From assembly GCA_023403845.1 (NCBI GenBank), contig JAEYDL010000015.1, forward strand, positions 1-64,000: a DNA stretch of 64,000 nucleotides, given 5' to 3'. Of the stretch, positions 52,722-61,715 are shown piece by piece; the first letter of the stretch is position 1, and every line of letters starts with the position of its first letter. The translations under genes were made by a program, and so were the position numbers. The stretch comes from Pseudomonadota bacterium (GTDB taxonomy: Bacteria > Desulfobacterota > Desulfovibrionia > Desulfovibrionales > Desulfovibrionaceae). The notes below the pieces were generated by a model that was given only the letters and a program-made list of their open reading frames with translations, was not told the DNA's origin and ran no database searches.

Positions 52722-53192
52722 TCAGCGAACTGTCTGAATCGGCGTAAGCTGATAGGGATAGGCCCGAAAGACGCTGCGGGCGACCAGTCTCCAGCGATAG
52801 GCCGCAGCCTTGGTTTGGGGGCAGTAGGTAAAGGCGTACCGGGTGCCCACATCGACGGCGATAGTTTCCTGAGGCGAGATTTCTGCCGTCTCCCGAGGGG
52901 TGAAGGGACATCCTTCGCAGGTATCCTGCTGTGTCTGAAGTTCCGGAGGCAGGGTTGAATCCAGCTTTGCGGACAACGGCTCAAGTTCAATGGAAAAACC
53001 GTCTACATTCTGAGTTGCGCCACCCATCAGGGCTGAGACGGCAAGGCAGCCGTTGGGCGTGAATGCGGCCCGGGAGGATTCCCAGCTGAACTGATTTTTC
53101 TGATCCTGTGGAACAGGGTCTCCCTTTTTGCCGCAGGCCGCAGCGAACAGGGACAGAGTCAGCACAAGTGCGATGATAAAAAATTGTTTCAT
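52722..53192 (-). CDS. Lipoprotein with CGKKGDP start and Cys-rich C-terminal part
   Basis: Predicted lipoprotein of 156 residues. Signal peptide MKQFFIIALVLTLSLFAAAC with lipobox AAAC, then GKKGDPVPQDQ, the start of the LptM/YifL family. LptM is about 60-70 residues and helps the LptD assembly; here a further 90 residues follow, with DTCEGCPFTPRE and FTYCPQT carrying three Cys, possibly a disulfide domain. Overlaps the mutS stop as TCATGA, so it is coupled to mutS. Role beyond the lipid anchor is unknown. Confidence 0.8.
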   Translation of the reverse strand: MKQFFIIALVLTLSLFAAACGKKGDPVPQDQKNQFSWESSRAAFTPNGCLAVSALMGGATQNVDGFSIELEPLSAKLDSTLPPELQTQQDTCEGCPFTPRETAEISPQETIAVDVGTRYAFTYCPQTKAAAYRWRLVARSVFRAYPYQLTPIQTVR

Positions 53193-55846
53193 GATTTGGT
53201 TCCCCACAGAAGTTTCCATTCAGTCAGTTTCTGGAGCGCTTCCAGAGGCGTCAACGCATTCGGATCCGTGTCGCGCAGAGCGACGATAAGCGGATGCTCC
53301 GGTGCGGGCGGCGGCGTTTCTTCCGTTTTGGGTTTGGGTGCGGGAAGGGTGATGCCCGGAAGGAGGTTGGGCACGGCCTGACGCATGGGAGAAGAACTCT
53401 TGTTCTGTTCGAGTTGGCCGAGAATCTCACGAGCCCGCTGGACGACGGCATGAGGAACGCCTGCCAGTCGGGCGACCTCGATGCCGTAACTCCTGTCTGA
53501 AGGACCGGGAATCAGGCGGCGCAGAAACACGATTTCGCCGTTCCATTCCCTAATGGCAATGTTCATGGTATGAACGCCCGGAATTTTGCCTTCAAGCGCG
53601 GTCAGTTCATGGTAATGGGTGGCGAACAGCGTCCGGATGCTGCCGTTGGCTCTTCGGGCGAGTTCTTCGGCCACGGCCCAGGCGAGGGCCAGTCCGTCGA
53701 AGGTGCTTGTGCCGCGTCCGATTTCGTCAAGAATGACCAGACTGCGTTTGGTCGCCTGCCGCAGGATGCGGGCCGTTTCCATCATTTCGACCATGAATGT
53801 GCTTTGTCCCTGTGCCAGATTATCGGATGCGCCCACACGGGAAAAGATACGGTCGCAGATGCCGAGCCGGGCCTCGCGGGCAGGGACGAACGAACCCATC
53901 TGGGCAAGCAGGCAGATCAGGGCCGTCTGCCGCAGAACGGTGGATTTGCCCGCCATGTTCGGACCCGTTATCAGCAGAAGGCGACGCTCCTGATCCATGT
54001 GCAGGTCATTGGGCACAAAGGATGCTTCGCCGATAATGGCTTCCACCACGGGATGACGTCCTTCACGGATGGTCATGTCCTGATCCGTGCCCAGAACGGG
54101 TCTGGACCAGTTGTACCGCGACGCGGTTTCGGCGAGGGACTGCCAGTAGTCGAGCTGGGCCAGAATATCGGCCATGAACAGAATGCGCGGTCGGGATTCG
54201 GCCAGAATGCCGCGCAGGTTCTGGAACAGCCTGTACTCAAGGCTTTTGCGCTTGTCGGCGGCAGAAAGCAGCTTTTCTTCGAGTTCCTTGAGTTGCGTGG
54301 TGGTGAATCTTTCGGCATTGACAAGCGTCTGGCGACGGATGAAATGCTCCGGCGGCGTTCCGCCCACGGCCTTGGACAGTTCGAAATAATAGCCGAAGAC
54401 CCGGTTGTAGCCGAGCTTGAGCTTGGCGAGTCCGGAGGTGCGCTGTTCCTCTTCAAAAAGATTTTTGACCCTGTTTTCCCCATGTTCCACAAGATCGAGA
54501 AGTTCGTCCAGCTCGGCATCGTAGCCGGACTTGAACAGGCCGCCTTCCGTAATGAACTGGGGCGGATCGTCCACGAGAGCGCGTTCAAGCGTAGCGGCAT
54601 GGTCCGCGAGGTCGTCCCAGTGTTCAAGGGCCCGATATAACCCGCGAGGGAGTTTTCCCCGATCTGCGTCCTGTCCGGCAATGGTTTCGCGCACGCGCGG
54701 CAGCGAAGCCAGACTTTGGCGCAGCGAGAGCATGTCGCGGGGGGATGTGCGGTTCAGCGCTATTCTTGTGGACAGCCTCTCAAGATCATAGACGGAATTC
54801 AGCGCCGCGCGCAGCGCCTGCCGTGCGTCGGGATGCTGGATGAACCATTCGACCGCGTCCTGTGTTTCCGTAATTGGGCTGAGTTCGCGCCACGGATTGC
54901 GAAGGCGTTCCTCAAGCAAACGCCCTCCCATGGGCGTTTGCGTACTGTCTACCACATGGCGCAGCGTTCCCAATCCCTTACGTCCGTCCAGACGGCGGAA
55001 AAGCTCCAGATTGCGTTCCGTGACTTCGTCGATCAACAGATAGCGCCCGAGATCAAGCGGCGTGAAGGGAGCGAGGTGGCGCGTATCCTGCATCTGCGTC
55101 TGTTCAAGGTAGGCGAGCAGCGCGCCGCAGGACTGTACGAGTTCCTTGCTGTCGTTCAGGTCCAGCGTCGCGAGATCCGCCACGGACTGGGCCGCGAGTA
55201 CGCGTTCCGTGGCGCGCCGGTATTCGAAATGACTGCGAAATGGAACCCGGACGGGCTGGATCTCTTCCAGTCTCGTTGATTCCGGCAGAGTGAACGTATC
55301 GGGAAGCAGAAGTTCCCGGGGAGCGATCTTGCGGACCCATTGCCAGAGTTCGGTGGATTTTTTGGCCTGAAGGCCGGTCCAGAATCCCGTAGAGACATCC
55401 ACCCACGCAAAGCCGCCGCGTCCGGCTTCCTCATCCCAGCAGAGCGCGCCGAGAAAGGTATGTCCCTTGGGTTCGAGGCTTACGTCGTCGACAGCGGTTC
55501 CCGCCGTATAGACCCGGGTTACGGCGCGTTCAACGAGTCCCTTGGCTTCGCGGGGATCCTCCACCTGATCGCAAAAGGCGATCTTGTAGCCCTTGTTGAG
55601 CAGCTGGCTGACGTAACCTTCCGCCGCATGCCATGGAACGCCGCACATGGGAATGGGAGATTCCGCATTGGGATTGCGGGAGGTCAGAGCGATCTGCAGC
55701 TCGCGGGCCGCGACCTCGGCATCCTCGAAGAACAGCTCGTAAAAATCGCCCATCCGGTAAAAAAGCAGGGCGTCTGGATATCCCTCCTTGATCCGGAGGT
55801 ATTGTTCAAACATTGGGGTGAGGCGGGGAGATGCTGGCTGGGTCAT
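53189..55846 (-). CDS. mutS: DNA mismatch repair protein MutS
   Basis: Mismatch-recognition ATPase of 885 residues. N-terminal mismatch domain with FYRMGDFYELFFEDAE (the Phe-x-Glu pair), connector, clamp, and an ABC-type ATPase with Walker A GPNMAGKSTVLRQTA (about 620), signature STFMVEMMETARIL, Walker B LVILDEIGRGTSTFDGLAL and ATHYHELTAL. The C-terminal Pro-rich stretch (KPKTEETPPPAPEHP) links the tetramer region. The start MTQPASPRLTPMFEQYL matches family N-termini; a GTG start 11 codons earlier is less likely. Weak ribosome binding site. It leads to the coupled lipoprotein. Confidence 0.97.
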   Translation of the reverse strand: MTQPASPRLTPMFEQYLRIKEGYPDALLFYRMGDFYELFFEDAEVAARELQIALTSRNPNAESPIPMCGVPWHAAEGYVSQLLNKGYKIAFCDQVEDPREAKGLVERAVTRVYTAGTAVDDVSLEPKGHTFLGALCWDEEAGRGGFAWVDVSTGFWTGLQAKKSTELWQWVRKIAPRELLLPDTFTLPESTRLEEIQPVRVPFRSHFEYRRATERVLAAQSVADLATLDLNDSKELVQSCGALLAYLEQTQMQDTRHLAPFTPLDLGRYLLIDEVTERNLELFRRLDGRKGLGTLRHVVDSTQTPMGGRLLEERLRNPWRELSPITETQDAVEWFIQHPDARQALRAALNSVYDLERLSTRIALNRTSPRDMLSLRQSLASLPRVRETIAGQDADRGKLPRGLYRALEHWDDLADHAATLERALVDDPPQFITEGGLFKSGYDAELDELLDLVEHGENRVKNLFEEEQRTSGLAKLKLGYNRVFGYYFELSKAVGGTPPEHFIRRQTLVNAERFTTTQLKELEEKLLSAADKRKSLEYRLFQNLRGILAESRPRILFMADILAQLDYWQSLAETASRYNWSRPVLGTDQDMTIREGRHPVVEAIIGEASFVPNDLHMDQERRLLLITGPNMAGKSTVLRQTALICLLAQMGSFVPAREARLGICDRIFSRVGASDNLAQGQSTFMVEMMETARILRQATKRSLVILDEIGRGTSTFDGLALAWAVAEELARRANGSIRTLFATHYHELTALEGKIPGVHTMNIAIREWNGEIVFLRRLIPGPSDRSYGIEVARLAGVPHAVVQRAREILGQLEQNKSSSPMRQAVPNLLPGITLPAPKPKTEETPPPAPEHPLIVALRDTDPNALTPLEALQKLTEWKLLWGTKS

Positions 55847-55919
55847 GGATGTACGCACGATGCCCGCGCGCTGTTCCACATGAGGGAAGGCGCTGCGGGC
55901 ACCGGATGGAATTTACAGG

Positions 55920-56330
55920 TTAGTCTTCGAAGGAAACGACGGAGGCGGGCTTTTTGGCCTGTTCGAGTTCTTCCGTAAGCTTGGCGATCTTGGCTTCGGC
56001 TTCTTCAAGCTTTTTCTGTACGGCTTCAGTGTTCTTGACGGACTTCTGGAGGTCCTTTTCAAAGGTGCGGGCACGCATGTTGGACATGGTCACCTTTGCG
56101 GAAAGGGAAAGCCGATCCCACAGCAGCATGGCCAGAACACACAGGCCGCCGAGGACGAAACAGATGACCAGCAGCGTATAGAACGGCAGCGGCGCCGATT
56201 CCAGAGGAGCGATGAACAGCAGATCGAGTTTCAGCGGCATGGTCTGGGAGAAAGCACCCTGATTCTGGACGAAGAACATCATGATCAGAAAGAAGAGCAC
56301 CACCAGCAACAGCACTTTGATATAACGCAT
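55920..56330 (-). CDS. LapA-family membrane protein
   Basis: Lipopolysaccharide assembly protein A-domain (DUF1049) protein of 136 residues. Two hydrophobic helices (IKVLLLVVLFFLIMMFFVQN and FYTLLVICFVLGGLCVLAML) flank the MPLKLDLLFIAPLESAPLP turn; a coiled coil (about 88-128; KKLEEAEAKIAKLTEELEQ) follows in the cytoplasm. In E. coli LapA acts with LapB in LPS control; no lapB is adjacent. GAGGAGAGGCGT precedes the ATG. Lies 20 bases after the HIT gene and 73 before mutS in the same direction. Confidence 0.85.
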   Translation of the reverse strand: MRYIKVLLLVVLFFLIMMFFVQNQGAFSQTMPLKLDLLFIAPLESAPLPFYTLLVICFVLGGLCVLAMLLWDRLSLSAKVTMSNMRARTFEKDLQKSVKNTEAVQKKLEEAEAKIAKLTEELEQAKKPASVVSFED

Positions 56331-56350
56331 ACGCCTCTCCTCAAGCGGGG

Positions 56351-56845
56351 CTACCCGTCAATACGGGCAAAAAGGGGTTTGAGTTTCTTATATGTAGAGG
56401 CCAGATGCTCAGGAATGACCCTGGTTTCGCTCATCACGGCCATAAAGGACGAATCGCCGTTCCAGCGAGGAACGAGGTGAAAGTGCATGTGATCCCGGAT
56501 GCCGGCCCCGGCCGCCTCGCCAAGATTGAGACCGACGTTGATCCCCTGCGGCTTGAAGAATTCCCGCAGGATGGTGGTGCTTTTCTGGAGCAGGGACATG
56601 ATTTCCGTGGCTTCTTCGTTGTCGAGAAGCGGAAGGTCCATAACGTGTCGCAGGGGCGCTACCATGATATGCCCGTTATTGTAGGGAAACTTGTTCATGA
56701 TCACAAAGGCTGTCCTGCCCCGATACAGGACGAGACGTTCTTCGTCGTGAGAAAGATCGTCCAGGGGAAGGCACAGCACGCAGGAATCCGGTTTCGGTCC
56801 CAGAATGTAGTCCATCCTCCAGGGCGCCCAGAGCGGTTGCGGCAT
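56351..56845 (-). CDS. HIT-family hydrolase
   Basis: Histidine triad protein, 164 residues. Active site HMHFHLVPRW (His-x-His-x-His) near residue 120 and the N-terminal zinc-type Cys pair CVLCLPLDD. The longer HIT group with PYNNGHIMVAPLRH resembles Ap4A phosphorylase-type enzymes acting on nucleotide polyphosphates. AAGGATCTTGACC precedes the ATG; a longer in-frame reading adds 54 residues of low-complexity leader. It is the first gene of the run HIT, LapA, mutS, lipoprotein. Confidence 0.93.
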   Translation of the reverse strand: MPQPLWAPWRMDYILGPKPDSCVLCLPLDDLSHDEERLVLYRGRTAFVIMNKFPYNNGHIMVAPLRHVMDLPLLDNEEATEIMSLLQKSTTILREFFKPQGINVGLNLGEAAGAGIRDHMHFHLVPRWNGDSSFMAVMSETRVIPEHLASTYKKLKPLFARIDG

Positions 56846-57055
56846 GGTCAAGATCCTTTTCCTGTCGGGAGGCGTTTCCCCGCCTGGGGAAGATCCCGGT
56901 TTCGGCAGAAGTTCCGGTCCTGTCCTGCAGACCGGTTTCCGGCCGCTGCATCCGCGCAGCCGGAGAAAATATTCTTCTCTTCTACACCGCAAGGGCTTTC
57001 CCGGCAAGTCCCCGCTTTCCGGCCCGTCTGCATGATCGGGAGGCGCGGCAGGCTT

Positions 57056-59770
57056 CTAGATTTGTGAAGGCTCTGCTGACCGGTTTACTCTGCGGACCAG
57101 TCTTCTGGCCAGTTCGAGCTGCTCGTCCCGTGTGACGGCTTCTTCATCCAGCTTGGCTGCCAGCACCTTTCGCATGATGCTTCCGAAAGAGGGACCGGGA
57201 GCAAGACCGAGCTGCATGAGATCCTCGCCCGTGACGTCGGCCTTCACCTGTCGCCATTTGTAGATGTACTGTGAAACGAAACGGCTGAGACTTTTTTCGG
57301 GAACCCGGGCCATAAGGTACAGCAGACCCTCGAGGGGAAGCGGAGAAAGCAGGGCATGCAGACGGCTGATGCGTCCCTTGCCGTCCCTGTGCCAGTCGAC
57401 GAGGGACTGGATGGTCGTGCGAACGGTTTCCCGCAGTTTCAGCAGATCTCCGCGCAGGGACATGTTCAGTCCCAGTCGCTGAAAGCTGTCTTCGGTTTCG
57501 TGCTGGGGGACAGCGCTGCATAGGGCCAGCAGATACAGCGTCGAGAGATCCGGCGTTTCCCTGAAGTAGAGCAGGCTGTACCAGTCGATGACTCCGGCCA
57601 GCGCTTCGAGGAGTTCTGTCTTTTCCGCATTCAGGGACAGCGCGGGATGGATGGCCTTCAGTACGCCGAGGCCGTCCAGACGTTTCAGGCAACTCAGCGG
57701 ATCGTCTTCGCGAAAGATGAGCTTGAGTTCATGCAGAATGCGGGCTCCCGACAGTTTTTCCACCAGATGCAGGGCCAGCGCGTTCCTGATCAGCTTTTCG
57801 CCCTGGAGGCTGATATGGAAACCGTAGCGCTGTTCGAAACGAACGGCTCGAATGATGCGGGTAGGGTCTTCCACGAAGCTCAGGGCGTGAATGACGCGTA
57901 TGGTCTTGCGCTGGATGTCATTCTGACCTCCGAAGAAGTCGACGACGTTGCCGAATTGCCCGGTGTTCAGGCGCAGGGCCATGGCATTGATGGTGAAGTC
58001 TCGCCGGAACAGGTCCATCTTGATGGAGGAAAGCTCCACGGTGGGCAGCGCCGCAGGATACCGATAGTATTCGAGCCGTGCCGTGGCCACGTCCAGACGA
58101 CGTTCTGTGCCGTCGGCATCCGTATAGATAATCAGAGCGGTCATGAACGCCCGATGCTCCCGGATCCGTCCTCCAAGCTGAGCGGCCAGCTCCCGCGCAA
58201 AGAGGATTCCGTCGCTTTCGACGACCAGATCCACGTCGTCATATTCCGAAGCGGGTCGACTGAGCATGATGTCACGAACGAAACCGCCCACGGCGTAGAC
58301 GTTGATCCCTTTCTTGTCGCCGAGTCTGCCCGCCCGCCGCATGATGTCGAGCATGGAGGCCGGCAGGCGCGTCGTGAGCAGTTTGGCCAGATTGCGTTCG
58401 CGGGTGCTGGTGTTGCGGGGAATGGGCATTCCCGCAGGGTCGTCGACGAACATGTTGATGAGATCCGTCCTGGTGACTACTCCGACGACGTCGTTTTTTT
58501 CCACCACGGGCACAAGGCGCTGATGCGCGCCCACGATGATCTGCATGAGCTTCTGCAACGGCGCATCGGGCGGCACGGTCAGCACGGTGCGCTGCATATA
58601 TTCAGCGGTGGGAACGTCACCGAGCTCGTGCGCGACGGCCCGCGCCGCCGTCTGACATTCCATGTATCCGATGCAGTGCCGCGTGCCGCTGCGAAATACT
58701 GGAGCTGCCTTCAGGCCGTAACGGTTCATGATATTTTCGGCTTCGCGGATGGGCAGGTGTTCCTCGATGCCTACGGGCGGCGAGGACATAAGGTCCCGTG
58801 CTCTCTTGTCCGGATGAACCTGAGCGTAGATCTGCTGAAAGATGACGTCCTTCAGTTCGGGGATTGGACGGTTTTTCACCGAGGCCGAAGCGGCGAAGCG
58901 GTGTCCTCCCCCGCCGAGATGCTTGCAGATGATGCCCACGTCGATGGCGTCCACTCTGCTGCGCGCTATGACCTGAACCTTGTCTCCCATGGCTGCGAGA
59001 GCGAAAAGAACGCTGCAGGACTCCATTTCCATGAATTTTTGTACGATGTAGGCAAAGTCATCTAGAAATCCGTCCAGAGAAACATCGGCCAGCACCACCG
59101 TGGAAGAGCCGATTTCATGGACAGCGGCCGATTCCAGCAGCGCATTCAGCACTCTGATGTGATTGCTGGTCATGCCTGTATGCACGAGTTCCGCAATTTG
59201 CGGCAGGTCCATGCCGTAGCGGCGCAGCCAGGCTGCGGCCATGAAGTCCTCGGGGCGGGTGGAAGAATAGGTGAATGCTCCTGTGTCCCCGTAGATGCCG
59301 AGGCCGAGCAACGTGGCTTCCTGACAGGCCGGCACATGGCCTCGGCGTTGCAGCTCCTCGCAGATAAGCGTGCAGGTGGAGCCGGTCGTACCTATATGTT
59401 CGACATCGGCCCGAATTCGTCTGCCGGGATTATCCTGATCTTCCTCGGGAATCGGGTGATGATCCCAGACCTCCACTTCCACGCCGGGCAAATCCAGGAA
59501 TTCATGCACCTGCGGCACCCGCGACCGAAGCTGTGTGTCCACGACGACCACGCGGCGCACGCCCGATGGATCGATTTCCTTCGGCGTCCTGAAAAGGTAC
59601 AGGCTGGAAACTGATTCCGAAAAAAAGGAGTTGAGCGTCTTTTCCATGCTTCCGGGAAAGATCATCACGCTGTCCGGATAGAGCATGGTCATGCCGATCA
59701 TGGAGGAAAGCGCGTCCCAGTCCGCGTTGCTGTGGCAGGTGATGACGGTGGAGACGGAAGCCGGCTTCAT
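57056..59770 (-). CDS. tRNA nucleotidyltransferase fused to DHH and CBS domains
   Basis: Three-part fusion, 904 residues. DHH phosphoesterase (about 1-310; CHSNADWDALSSM, VVDTQL, EVWDHHPIPEED, HLGGGGHRFAAS), two CBS domains (about 315-440; ADLMSSPP-like RARDLMSSPPVGI and VVGVVTRTDLINMF), and a class II nucleotidyltransferase (about 490-880; VGGFVRDIMLSRP, DDVDLVVESDG, RRDFTINAMAL, RIIRAVRFEQR). The same architecture occurs in other Deltaproteobacteria; the transferase is probably the A-adding enzyme that finishes tRNA 3' ends, the DHH part a nucleotide or oligonucleotide hydrolase. Start codon overlaps the xerD-like stop as TCATGA. Confidence 0.92.
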   Translation of the reverse strand: MKPASVSTVITCHSNADWDALSSMIGMTMLYPDSVMIFPGSMEKTLNSFFSESVSSLYLFRTPKEIDPSGVRRVVVVDTQLRSRVPQVHEFLDLPGVEVEVWDHHPIPEEDQDNPGRRIRADVEHIGTTGSTCTLICEELQRRGHVPACQEATLLGLGIYGDTGAFTYSSTRPEDFMAAAWLRRYGMDLPQIAELVHTGMTSNHIRVLNALLESAAVHEIGSSTVVLADVSLDGFLDDFAYIVQKFMEMESCSVLFALAAMGDKVQVIARSRVDAIDVGIICKHLGGGGHRFAASASVKNRPIPELKDVIFQQIYAQVHPDKRARDLMSSPPVGIEEHLPIREAENIMNRYGLKAAPVFRSGTRHCIGYMECQTAARAVAHELGDVPTAEYMQRTVLTVPPDAPLQKLMQIIVGAHQRLVPVVEKNDVVGVVTRTDLINMFVDDPAGMPIPRNTSTRERNLAKLLTTRLPASMLDIMRRAGRLGDKKGINVYAVGGFVRDIMLSRPASEYDDVDLVVESDGILFARELAAQLGGRIREHRAFMTALIIYTDADGTERRLDVATARLEYYRYPAALPTVELSSIKMDLFRRDFTINAMALRLNTGQFGNVVDFFGGQNDIQRKTIRVIHALSFVEDPTRIIRAVRFEQRYGFHISLQGEKLIRNALALHLVEKLSGARILHELKLIFREDDPLSCLKRLDGLGVLKAIHPALSLNAEKTELLEALAGVIDWYSLLYFRETPDLSTLYLLALCSAVPQHETEDSFQRLGLNMSLRGDLLKLRETVRTTIQSLVDWHRDGKGRISRLHALLSPLPLEGLLYLMARVPEKSLSRFVSQYIYKWRQVKADVTGEDLMQLGLAPGPSFGSIMRKVLAAKLDEEAVTRDEQLELARRLVRRVNRSAEPSQI

Positions 59771-60753
59771 GAAGGTTCTCCTGACATCCGGGAGCGGGGG
59801 TGAAAGGCCCTGTGAATCTGCATGAGCCTCCCGGCCTGTATGTGCGTGTACAGTTCCGTGGCGCTCATGTCGGCGTGTCCAAGAAGCATCTGGACGGAAC
59901 GGAGATCCGCGCCGCCTTCCAGCAGATGGGTGGCAAAGGAATGGCGAAAAGTGTGCGGTGAAATGGGCTTGCCGATACCCGCCGCGAGAGCGTATCGCTT
60001 GACCAGTTTCCAGACGCCCTGTCTGGTCAGTCCCTTACCGGAACGGTTCAGGAAAACCTGGTTGCCCACGGGGTGGAAAAGCGGACGCACGTCCCGCAGG
60101 TAGGCAGCCATTCCCCTGACTGCGGCGTCATGCAGAGGAACATATCGCTCCTTGCCGCCCTTGCCGAACACGCGTACCACGCCTCGCTGCAGATCGAGAT
60201 CCAGCGGCTGGAGATTGATCAGTTCGGAAACGCGCATTCCTGCGGCGTAAAGAAGTTCGAGCATGACTCGATCACGCCTGCCGAGGAGAGAGACCTCGTT
60301 AGGGGAGGCCAGCAGCGCGAACATTTCCTCGCGGGAAAGCACATCCGGAAGAAGCGACGGAAGTTTGGGGTTTTCGATGAGCGCCATGGGGTTGGAGGAC
60401 AGCGTTCCTTCTTCCACGCACCACGCGAAAAAGTTGCGCAGGGAAGACAGTCTCCGGGCGAGAGTGCGGCTGACGTCGCCGCGCTGTCGCAGCCAGGCTA
60501 TGAGCAGCAACGCAGCCTCATCGTCGAAGGCTTCCAGCGGCAGATCGAGTTCCTTGAGAAAGTCGCGCAGAGCATCCAGGTCCTGTCCGTAGGCGGATAC
60601 CGTGTTGCGGGACAGGCCGCGTTCGGCTATGAGTGCGTCCAGCCATTTCCAGGCCAGAGCCGAGGGAAAGAGTTCCATTTCTTCGGAGTTGCCCGAACGA
60701 GTCGAACAGGCGGAGAGTCTGTCGGCAGAAGGAGATGTGGAAGGGACATTCAT
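59767..60753 (-). CDS. xerD: XerD-like tyrosine recombinase
   Basis: Site-specific recombinase of about 328 residues, the family that resolves chromosome dimers at dif. Core-binding domain (LDALIAERGLSRNTVSAYG), then catalytic residues: Arg in YAAGMRVSELINL, Lys in VFGKGGKERYVPL, His-x-x-Arg in SPHTFRHSFATHLLEGG, His in LGHADMSATELYTH and the Tyr nucleophile in the same motif. The first 25 residues (MNVPSTSPSADRL) are extra, and ATG at 60678 is an alternative start. It lies divergent from folK and is co-translated with the fusion downstream. XerC cannot be excluded. Confidence 0.9.
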   Translation of the reverse strand: MNVPSTSPSADRLSACSTRSGNSEEMELFPSALAWKWLDALIAERGLSRNTVSAYGQDLDALRDFLKELDLPLEAFDDEAALLLIAWLRQRGDVSRTLARRLSSLRNFFAWCVEEGTLSSNPMALIENPKLPSLLPDVLSREEMFALLASPNEVSLLGRRDRVMLELLYAAGMRVSELINLQPLDLDLQRGVVRVFGKGGKERYVPLHDAAVRGMAAYLRDVRPLFHPVGNQVFLNRSGKGLTRQGVWKLVKRYALAAGIGKPISPHTFRHSFATHLLEGGADLRSVQMLLGHADMSATELYTHIQAGRLMQIHRAFHPRSRMSGEPS

Positions 60754-60831
60754 GACCGGAGCATACACCAGCAGCTCCCGAACCGCAAACGAACTGATAT
60801 TTCCGGGAGTTTGATCCGGAGGAGGCATGTC

Positions 60832-61353
60832 ATGGAGAGAAGACATCGTGCGTATGTCTGCATGGGGTCCAATCTGGGAGAACCGGAAGAAAACCTTGCC
60901 GAAGCGCGAAGAAGGCTCGGGGAACTCCCGGGAGTGGTTGTGGACGGCGTTTCTCCCGTCTATCTGACTGAACCGCAGAACATGCGGGACCAGCCATGGT
61001 TTGCCAATCAGGTTCTGAGAGTCCTGTGCCCAATGGACATGACAGCGCCTGCTTTTTTGGATATGCTTCTTGAGGTGGAAAACGGAATGGGACGCCGGCG
61101 TGAGTCCGCCGTGCAGGACCCGGCCGTCCGGTTTGGACCTCGGGTTATCGATCTTGATCTGCTGCTTTTTGATAAGGAGCGGCATGAGAACGCCCATTTG
61201 ACGCTGCCGCATCCACGGATGCTGGAACGGGCATTCGTGCTCGTGCCCCTGCGGGATATCGACCCCTATCTGACCCTTCCCGGTGGCCTGACGCCCGGGG
61301 AGGCTCTGCGTTCCCTCGCCCATGCCGTGGAAGGGAACCGCATTCGCCAGTAA
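60832..61353 (+). CDS. folK: HPPK, folate pathway pyrophosphokinase
   Basis: 2-amino-4-hydroxy-6-hydroxymethyldihydropteridine pyrophosphokinase, transfers pyrophosphate from ATP to the pterin, step to folate. The 173-residue protein has YVCMGSNLGEPEENL at the start, QPWFANQVLRV, RFGPRVIDLDLLLFDKE (metal-binding Asp pair) and LPHPRMLERAFVLVPL. GGAGGAGGCATGTC precedes the ATG, which is chosen because upstream frame lies in the xerD region. A YHS-type gene follows after 21 bases. Confidence 0.95.
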   Translation: MERRHRAYVCMGSNLGEPEENLAEARRRLGELPGVVVDGVSPVYLTEPQNMRDQPWFANQVLRVLCPMDMTAPAFLDMLLEVENGMGRRRESAVQDPAVRFGPRVIDLDLLLFDKERHENAHLTLPHPRMLERAFVLVPLRDIDPYLTLPGGLTPGEALRSLAHAVEGNRIRQ

Positions 61354-61374
61354 CGGCAACTGGAGCCATAAACC

Positions 61375-61653
61375 ATGTGGAAGTGGTTGATCCTTGTCCT
61401 TGCGGGTTATGTCTTGTACCGCATGTTCATGAATGACCGGAACAAGAAGAGCAAGGATGAAAAGAAGGAAAAGGAAAATCTCGTTGCGACCGGCGAGATG
61501 GTCAAGGACCCGGTATGCGGGGCCTATATCGATTCGGACAGCACTATTTCCGTGCGTGACGGAGAAACCGTGCATAAGTTCTGCAGCTACGACTGTCGCG
61601 ACGAGTTTCTGCGGCGTATCGGCAAGCTGCCGGAAAAGACGACCGACGATTGA
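61375..61653 (+). CDS. Membrane-anchored YHS-type Cys-rich protein
   Basis: A 92-residue protein: N-terminal helix (WKWLILVLAGYVLYRMFM), a Lys/Glu-rich linker and a YHS/TRASH-like metal-binding domain with VKDPVCGAYIDSDS and HKFCSYDCRDEFLRR, having the three Cys of the family. Such small anchored proteins may bind copper or zinc or work at the envelope; function unknown. Follows folK closely and is followed by a terminator, so both are in one unit. AACTGGAGCC lies at ribosome binding distance. Confidence 0.85.
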   Translation: MWKWLILVLAGYVLYRMFMNDRNKKSKDEKKEKENLVATGEMVKDPVCGAYIDSDSTISVRDGETVHKFCSYDCRDEFLRRIGKLPEKTTDD

Positions 61654-61676
61654 TCGTGAAGTTGCCATTGGGAGAG

Positions 61677-61715
61677 AAGACGGCGTCCGGGGATGTCCCG
61701 GATGTCGTCTTTTTT
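61677..61715 (+). terminator. Intrinsic terminator of folK unit
   Basis: AAGACGGCGTCCGGG / CCCGGATGTCGTCTT arms with two G-T pairings, then TTTTTT. Confidence 0.85.

Noticed and set aside
60754..61668. Long N-terminal extension of the XerD-like recombinase (305 codons)
   Set aside because: It runs antisense through folK and the YHS gene and has no recombinase sequence; the catalytic protein is complete from 60753.
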